DNA from: Bursaphelenchus xylophilus
Lineage: Eukaryota > Nematoda > Chromadorea > Rhabditida > Aphelenchoididae
Reading direction: 5' to 3'
DNA: 64,000 bases
Assembly (NCBI GenBank): GCA_904066235.2
Contig: CAJFCV020000005.1
Span: forward strand, 12,457,501 to 12,521,500
The notes beneath the pieces are model-generated. The model saw nothing but the letters and a program-made list of their open reading frames with translations, was not told where the DNA came from and made no database searches. Numbering within the stretch: the stretch's first letter is position 1; the number at the start of each line of letters is the position of its first letter. Below are positions 58,551-64,000 of this stretch, one piece after another. A program made the translations under genes and the position numbers.

Positions 58551-59236
58551 ATGCAAGCCCGACTTCCGACCAGCGTCCAAAAGTGCGTTAAGTGCCGCCA
58601 ACACCGGATCATTGTGCCGTACAAGAACCATCGCAATGTGTGTCCGTACATCGACTGTAAATGCTCTAAGGTAATCGGCTGAAAAATTCATTTTTTTCGG
58701 CAAAAACTAGGCCTTCTTTCCAGAATTGCCAACGAGGATAACAAATTGTCGTAGTTGGTCGATAAAATTACCGAAGCTATTTTTAGTGCATGATGGTCGA
58801 CAATTACCGCATGCGATATCATCGGAATAAGCGACGGACTTCAGCTGAGTGCTCTGAATCCAGCTCCATCCAAGGCTCACCATTGAACGAACCCTCCTCA
58901 GTGCAAAATCCACCGGTTTCTATTAACATCTGCAACCAAAGCCCCACAACTGAACCTATCGATGTCTCAGGATTCCACATTCTAAAAATCGACCCAATTC
59001 CGTTGAGAAACTTCAACATTGATCCTGATTCTGTGCAGCATTCACCGTTACAAGAAGCTTTGCTACAGGCGCTGCTTGCTCAAAATTTGGCTCATTCGAA
59101 GACTTCGTTTTCGACCCCAACCGCGCCCTTTCTCGAAACGCCGAACACGGTTCCAACCGCTGAAATAAATAATACAACTCTAGCTTTCGTTTATGTAAAT
59201 AACGGAATGCAAGGCCTTTTTAGTCACCCATCTTAA
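58551..59236 (+). CDS. DM (doublesex/mab-3) domain transcription factor
   Basis: Two exons, 58551-58670 and 58787-59236, joined in phase 0 across a 116-nt intron; 189 residues. Residues about 10-40 carry the full DM zinc-binding pattern CxxCxxHx6KxHx3Cx4CxCxxC: CVKCRQHRIIVPYKNH, then C at +4, C at +9, KC, and the last Cys. That final Cys is the first codon of exon 2 (tatttttag acceptor at 58778-58786). The recognition-helix region MMVDNYRMRYHRNKRR follows, replacing the usual RQRVMAAQVALRR. The C-terminus is Ser/Pro/Thr-rich with no second DM domain. An alternative acceptor at about 58724 would bring a stop after five codons and lose the last Cys. The ATG is the nearest to the domain; an upstream exon is possible. 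DM factors control sex-specific development. Confidence 0.85.
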
Positions 59237-60779
59237 ACTTTTGCCACTTGGTTTACGTATATCAAATGTGCTCAATGAGTTCTTCTTTTACATGCGATCT
59301 CATAGTAACGGCTTTCTGTCGTTTACCCCCCAATTTGTTTTTTCATACATATTGCTTTTACAATTTGTAGCAAATAAATTGGCAAATGTATGATTTATGC
59401 ATGACGGCCTATAAATGTTAGGTTGTCATCTCGAGGGTCTTGTGAAATAATCCGCAAGCTTTAATTGTCTCGATAGTTCGGTTACAACACCAACACCTCT
59501 TGATTGCTATTCAAAATGCTTTACACAGTCTTAAAATCAGTATTATCCCCTTGCAGAACCACTTTGGCTTTTAATAAAACCCTTAAATACACAGCGAAAT
59601 AAATACTACACTGTGCCGATGAGTCATAACCGAGAGGTTTCATTGATTTGCCTTTTATGTTTGAGTATTATAGCAACAAACCTCAACTATGTTTTGACAA
59701 ACAAATCTGTTTGAGCGCTCAAGACCAGATGGAGGTTAATGACCAGACAACGGGTTTCTTGCCGACAGCTAAGTGATCTGATGCCAGCGGATTAGTGCCA
59801 ACACATGTGGCGCCAACAAAACTGTCAATATCCATGAAGAAACGTTGTCCATATACCGCTAATTCTTTTCGGAAGAAATGTTTAAGTTCACCCGAAACAT
59901 AAAGAATGTCTTCTGCAGCTTTCTGCCTTGTACTCACAACCCTAAACGGCCGTGTTGGCGGTAAATAGATTTTTTTCCGATGTCGCCCCAATTTTTTTGG
60001 GAGATAAAATCAGCTCCGGCGGCATTATTTTTATAGATGCAGTGTAACAAAATTGCTAAAAGCCGATCCCTTGGAATTAGGCATGACAAACAAGATCTTC
60101 GAAGCTGCTAGACCTTCAGGCATTTTGCTTGGCAAATTCACACACTACAACAAAATTTCTTTACATCGCCAAACATTCTCCCCGTCTGAGAACGTCGTAC
60201 AATGCGGCAAAGGATTCAGTGGTGACAAGCACCCAGGAAGCATTACGGGTGAACTCCCTGTCTTGCCGAAGGTAACGTTGTCTTAATTAGAGATATATCA
60301 GAAACAAATTGACAAAGAACATTGTAGGTCCATGATTCCTTCGTTTTTCTATGCCCTTTCAAAATCGCGAAGATGATAAACGGCAAAAAAACTTCATAGA
60401 TTCCAAAGCCGGATTCCCGCATGTTATCGTGATGGAATCGCCTTCAGAAGATAAAAACTGAATTTTAGAACAACACTTCCTCGTACCGTTAAAGAAATGA
60501 CACCACTAGGCATAGAAAAACGGCCTTCGTTGTTTTTGCCCCGGGTTGTCGTTTTGCGGATCACTGTAACGTTGTTTTTTCAAAAAGACGGGCCCTAAAC
60601 GAGAAAACGAAGTCGTTTTGACCACTTCGTGGTGCGACTAGTAGTCCTAGTAGTCGCGCCATAAAGTCCTGACACATTTATTGCGGGTGTCGCGCGAGAA
60701 AAGTGGAGCGAGCTCGCGCGAAAGCGCATGTCGCAAAAACGGGGAATTGCCGCGATGGGCGCGAAAGGAAAACAAAAGG

Positions 60780-62666
60780 GCACTGTGCAAAGTTAGGAGA
60801 ATATCAGTCTGTCGGGAAAATAACGGCGGATCGTCGCGCCTCGGAATTGCCCATCATCGCTGTGCGACTGCAAGCCGCGGCTTGGGATTTGGTGCGCGAC
60901 AGCGGCGAGGCGAGACATTTCGCTGCGACAATCCGCCGTTATTTTCCCGACAGACTGATAAGAGGGAGCGCGATGCCCTACCACTGCCCTACTGCCTGGC
61001 TTGCTTGACTAGACTCTCGGTGGATCTCGCTTCAGAATACTGAAGCGTAACTTAGCGCAAGGATAGATCACATTCTAATAAAATAAAAATACGAATATAT
61101 GCTGACCTTTATGAGCTCGGAATAACACACAAAGACAATACACTGCTCGACAAATTTATAAATGCACTTTTAAAATCGCTGTAACTTTTGTGGTTTTCAA
61201 TAAAACTGTGCCATATTTGTCCACAATATGTACCAGTGTACTATAATTCTTGTGCCAGAAAATATTTTTGAAAGTTTCCACAATTTGGAAAAAAAGTTGA
61301 AAAAACCGAAATTTTTGTGATTTTTTTTGCGACAAAATTATAAATTCGCGCAATATTTTGCAACTTTCTCGCCGTTGGTGCTGAAACAGAGTAAGTTATT
61401 CGGCTAAGTGGCATCCTTAAGGGTTCTTCTGGCATGCTACGACGAAAAACATTGAAAAAAATTCCTTGGCGATTGGTCGGACAATGTCCCCGACGGTTTC
61501 ACACATAGGACATATCACTGTCATTACATCAGAAGAGAACCGGTACTTCTCGTGCCGTAATGTTGGAGGACCTGTTCCAACCCTAAAGAAATTCTTTGCG
61601 TTTACTAGATCGGAAAACCTCCGATCTAACTCAACAGTCCAGCAAAAAAGTCCGCGGAATGGATTTCGCACCCCGACGGTGCAGATTTGAATCAGAACAG
61701 TGCTATGCAGGGTGCTAAAACAACCCTGAATTTCGATTTTTCACAGTGAAGAGGCCAAAATCGACACTGTGCGGCCATTTCTGGACTTTCCGCACAGTGC
61801 AATTCGGAATTCTGTTGCGCGTTGGAAATCGCACCGATTTTCGAAGGAAAATCGACATTTCTTGCAACATGTTGCCGAAATTGGGGCTGCCGCTTCGGAA
61901 ATCGTTCGTGTTCTGACTTGCTTGCACTGTGCGGCTTGATTTGGGGGAAAACAGCACATGTGCGCACAATACAGCCCAGAGTTTATTTCGGTTTGCAATG
62001 TGCGGCACTCCGGAAATTGAACTTTTTACTGTGTAATTTTGAATTAATGACGATAAATTTACACTTGAAAGACTCAAAATATATTATTGAAGCAATAAAG
62101 TTGCCGACACGTTTGTAGAGTCAAAATATGATCTTTTTCGCAGAAAATGCACTCAGAAAGTGCTAAAACAACCTTAGAAAACGCCACTGAATGTACAATA
62201 GTTTCTACAGTTCCCAATTTATAATTGTCATGCATTCAAGTCAACCAATGTCCTAATTTACTGCAGCTAATAACCTCAAAAACGTAATTTAAAATCCGCA
62301 CTGAAAAATTTTGTGCATTCAATTGGCGAGCCAAACACCGTGCGCCGTCGCCAAAATCTGGCCGAAAACGAACGCACCTTGAAAACCCAAAAGAAGGTAA
62401 TTTATTGCACTGTGCATTGACGTTGCAGCGTCTTTCCGCACTGTGCCCCCGATTCCGTCGCGCGTACCGCATAATTTGCACTGTGCGGGCGGAAAACTGC
62501 ACAGTGCATACGCGAACAGCGTAGTGCAGCCATTCCGCGGGCTGTTTTTGTTTTGCCGCACGTTTCAGAAAGTGCATAGATTTTTTCCGTCTTTTTTCGG
62601 ACCGCACAGTGCAAGTTGCCTGTTTCCCACGCGACGCGATCCTTTTCGAAACATCTTGCACTGTGC
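60780..62666. repeat. Cluster of the 9-mer GCACTGTGC in both orientations
   Basis: Exact copies start at 60780, 61792, 61924, 62407, 62438, 62478, 62499, 62604 and 62658, with near-matches at 61764 and 61995. Eight lie in 875 bp. Orientation alternates (GCACTGTGC and GCACAGTGC), so neighbouring copies can form hairpins. Flanks are mostly unrelated, which argues against a simple tandem repeat. Confidence 0.75.
60803..60959. mobile_element. Palindromic MITE with 35-bp terminal inverted repeats
   Basis: 157 bp bounded by 60803-60837 and 60925-60959, which are inverted copies with one mismatch. The shared end begins ATCAGTCTGTCGGGAAAATA. There is no coding capacity. A target-site duplication is not evident beyond AT. 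The superfamily is not assigned. Confidence 0.8.
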
Positions 62667-63375
62667 AATTTGTAAAAAGTTCCGCCGGCTCCGTTGAGAA
62701 AACCTTGCGTCGCACGGCAACCTAGGGAGTCTCTCGCCTCCTTTCGGCACTTCGCCTGCCTAGTATCGGTTCAATTCAAACGAAATGTCAAAAATGAACT
62801 TTTCGTGTGGTTTTCCGACCGAAAAAATATTTTTCTCGGAATTATTTTATTTCTTTTGTGAATTTTGACACTTCGTTTGGACGAAATACAAAAAATCGAA
62901 TTTCGTCGGGAAACAGTTTTGTTCTATTTTGGGTTGCCGTGCGTCGCAGCGATAGTGCACTTGCACGGTGCAAAAGGTCAAATGTACCCCGCAAAGAGGG
63001 AATTTTGTGCACAATACGGCCCGAGACAAAAACTCTATGCACTTTCTGGAACGACTACGACTAGTAGTAGCGGTCAGTCCGCACAAAAATAGGCTGAGCC
63101 AGCGAAATATTATAGTATGCTTTTGAAATAGTTCTTGCAATGTCTTCCTGCAGGACTTTTGCTCAAACGATAAAAAAGCGAAGCTCCCACCAACGCCAAA
63201 TACTGGTAGGCGCAATTTTATATTTTTCGATTTTTTCTTGTCCACATAAACGTCTAGTAAATTTGTGATGATTTTATTGTCGACTGGAATTGTTGCCAAA
63301 ATTATCTCCCACGCATTTCAAAATCTAACGTTCCTTATCCGGAGATTTTCTAGATTATAAAAGTTTAGAGGCGAG

Positions 63376-64000
63376 ATGAGATCTTTTATGCATGAAAAAC
63401 GCTATTCCACCGGCGAGATGTGTAGGCGTAGTGTCGGAGTTGTAGTGTGTCTTATTTTTAGTGACGTTGGAGTCACCGGCCTTTTGTACCCACAGGTAAA
63501 GAATGACGCTAAAGTGGATTAAAATATGACGATTTTTTAGCAGAACTCGGTGAGAGGACTTGATTCTTTGGATGGCCTTTGGGACTTTGTTCGTGAGCCG
63601 ACATTTGCAACCGACCTTGGCTTGAAAAACAGGTGGTATCTAAAGGTACTCAGCAGCTTCGAAAACGCAACAAAGGTTCCTGTTCCCACAGCATACAACG
63701 ATTTGTTTGCCCATAGAGAAGTCCGCGATCACATTGGATGGGTTTGGTACCAAAAAGTTTATCAAACGCCACATTCAAGGAGCCAAAAACGTTTAATATT
63801 AAGATTTGGAAGTGTAAATTACAATTCCAATGTGGTAGGTTGTCTGATCTAGCCGGTTTCCTCACCCGACGTTTATTCTCTCATCCTTGGTGTGGAATTG
63901 ACAAGAAGTTTCAGTACATCAACGGCATCCTATTAAGCACACACACTGGCGGCCATTTGCCATTTGAGGTCGAGATGCCTAAGGCGGATGAGTATATAAT
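63376..64000 (+). CDS. Beta-glucuronidase (GH2), 5' part, cut by the window end
   Basis: Lysosomal-type exo-glycosidase that removes terminal glucuronic acid from glycosaminoglycans and conjugates. Exons 63376-63495, 63541-63834 and 63915 to the edge are in frame. The likely initiator is either 63376 or 63418; from 63418 the sequence CRRSVGVVVCLIFSDVGVTG is a usable signal peptide. The mature part opens like mammalian GUSB: NSVRGLDSLDGLWDF, WYLKVL, VPVPTAYND, DHIGWVWYQK, LILRFGSVNYNSNV and YINGILLSTHTGGHLPFEV. All are in the N-terminal sugar-binding jelly-roll domain; the catalytic barrel lies beyond the window. Confidence 0.9.

Larger units (their letters stand above)
59237..63375. other. 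Repeat-rich intergenic region
   Basis: No gene is supported. A 90-codon frame at 59719-59991 (-) and pieces on both strands at 60053-60290 have protein-like stretches but are interrupted. From 60600 to 62700 local GC content rises and repeats dominate: a palindromic MITE, a 9-mer cluster, and two copies of gtgctaaaacaacc about 450 bp apart (61713 and 62159). Confidence 0.5.

Noticed and set aside
58380..58703. 107-codon minus-strand frame opposite the DM gene
   Set aside because: It is the antisense of the DM zinc module, whose ligand spacing is exact on the plus strand.
59719..60290. Protein-like fragments on both strands (for example RFFMDIDSFVGATCVGTNPL on minus)
   Set aside because: Interrupted by stops, and both strands look equally plausible; could not build a gene.
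61692..63299. Many overlapping 80-160-codon frames over the 9-mer cluster
   Set aside because: Low-complexity Cys/His/Val-rich translations of the repeated motif, on both strands and in several frames, with no domain.

Overview
The window is nuclear DNA of a nematode. The evidence is the gene set (cuticle collagen with an RxxR processing site, families of serpentine chemoreceptors, a GLH/Vasa-type helicase with FG repeats, a GT92 glycosyltransferase, a DM-domain factor) and the gene structure: many introns of 34-100 bp ending in tttcag or ttttag, plus occasional GC-AG introns. Species and clade cannot be fixed from sequence alone. Almost every gene is split, so the CDS entries give the span from start to stop codon and list the exons I reconstructed by reading splice sites. 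For most genes the exon lengths add up to an exact multiple of three.

Layout. 1-3 kb: GT92 glycosyltransferase (-). 3-7.6 kb: gene-poor. 7.7-18.5 kb: a complete class V myosin (+) with a 3.1-4.1 kb intron region holding an alternative start exon, followed by a four-TM protein (+) 355 bp downstream. 20-21 kb: DHRS4-like short-chain dehydrogenase (-). 24.5-26.7 kb: SLC22-type transporter (+). 27-29.7 kb: two adjacent 7TM receptor genes (-). 29.9-31 kb: cuticle collagen (-). 34.7-36.1 kb: a small secreted protein (-) in an otherwise empty stretch. 39.8-43.6 kb: GLH/Vasa-like DEAD-box helicase (+) with a 21-bp coding minisatellite. 45.3-46.7 kb: a tandem trio of about 90-100-residue single-pass membrane proteins (+). 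47.4-48.75 kb: rhodopsin-like chemoreceptor (-). 50.2-51 kb: secreted Pro/Cys repeat protein (-). 52.75-54.4 kb: GT49/B4GAT1-like type II membrane protein (+). 54.7-55.5 kb: two-TM lysine-rich protein (-). 56-57.1 kb: GH18 chitinase (-). 58.5-59.2 kb: DM-domain factor (+). 60.6-62.7 kb: repeat-rich GC-richer block (a palindromic MITE and a cluster of the 9-mer GCACTGTGC). 63.4 kb to the end: the 5' part of a lysosomal-type beta-glucuronidase (+).

The genes do not form one pathway. Several concern the body surface or secretion (collagen, chitinase, Pro/Cys protein, glycosyltransferases), some are sensory receptors, and two are germline or sexual-development regulators (GLH-like helicase, DM factor). 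The parts that look least described are the trio of single-pass proteins, the 107-residue secreted protein, the probable motor-less myosin V tail isoform, and the GT49 protein with substituted catalytic positions.
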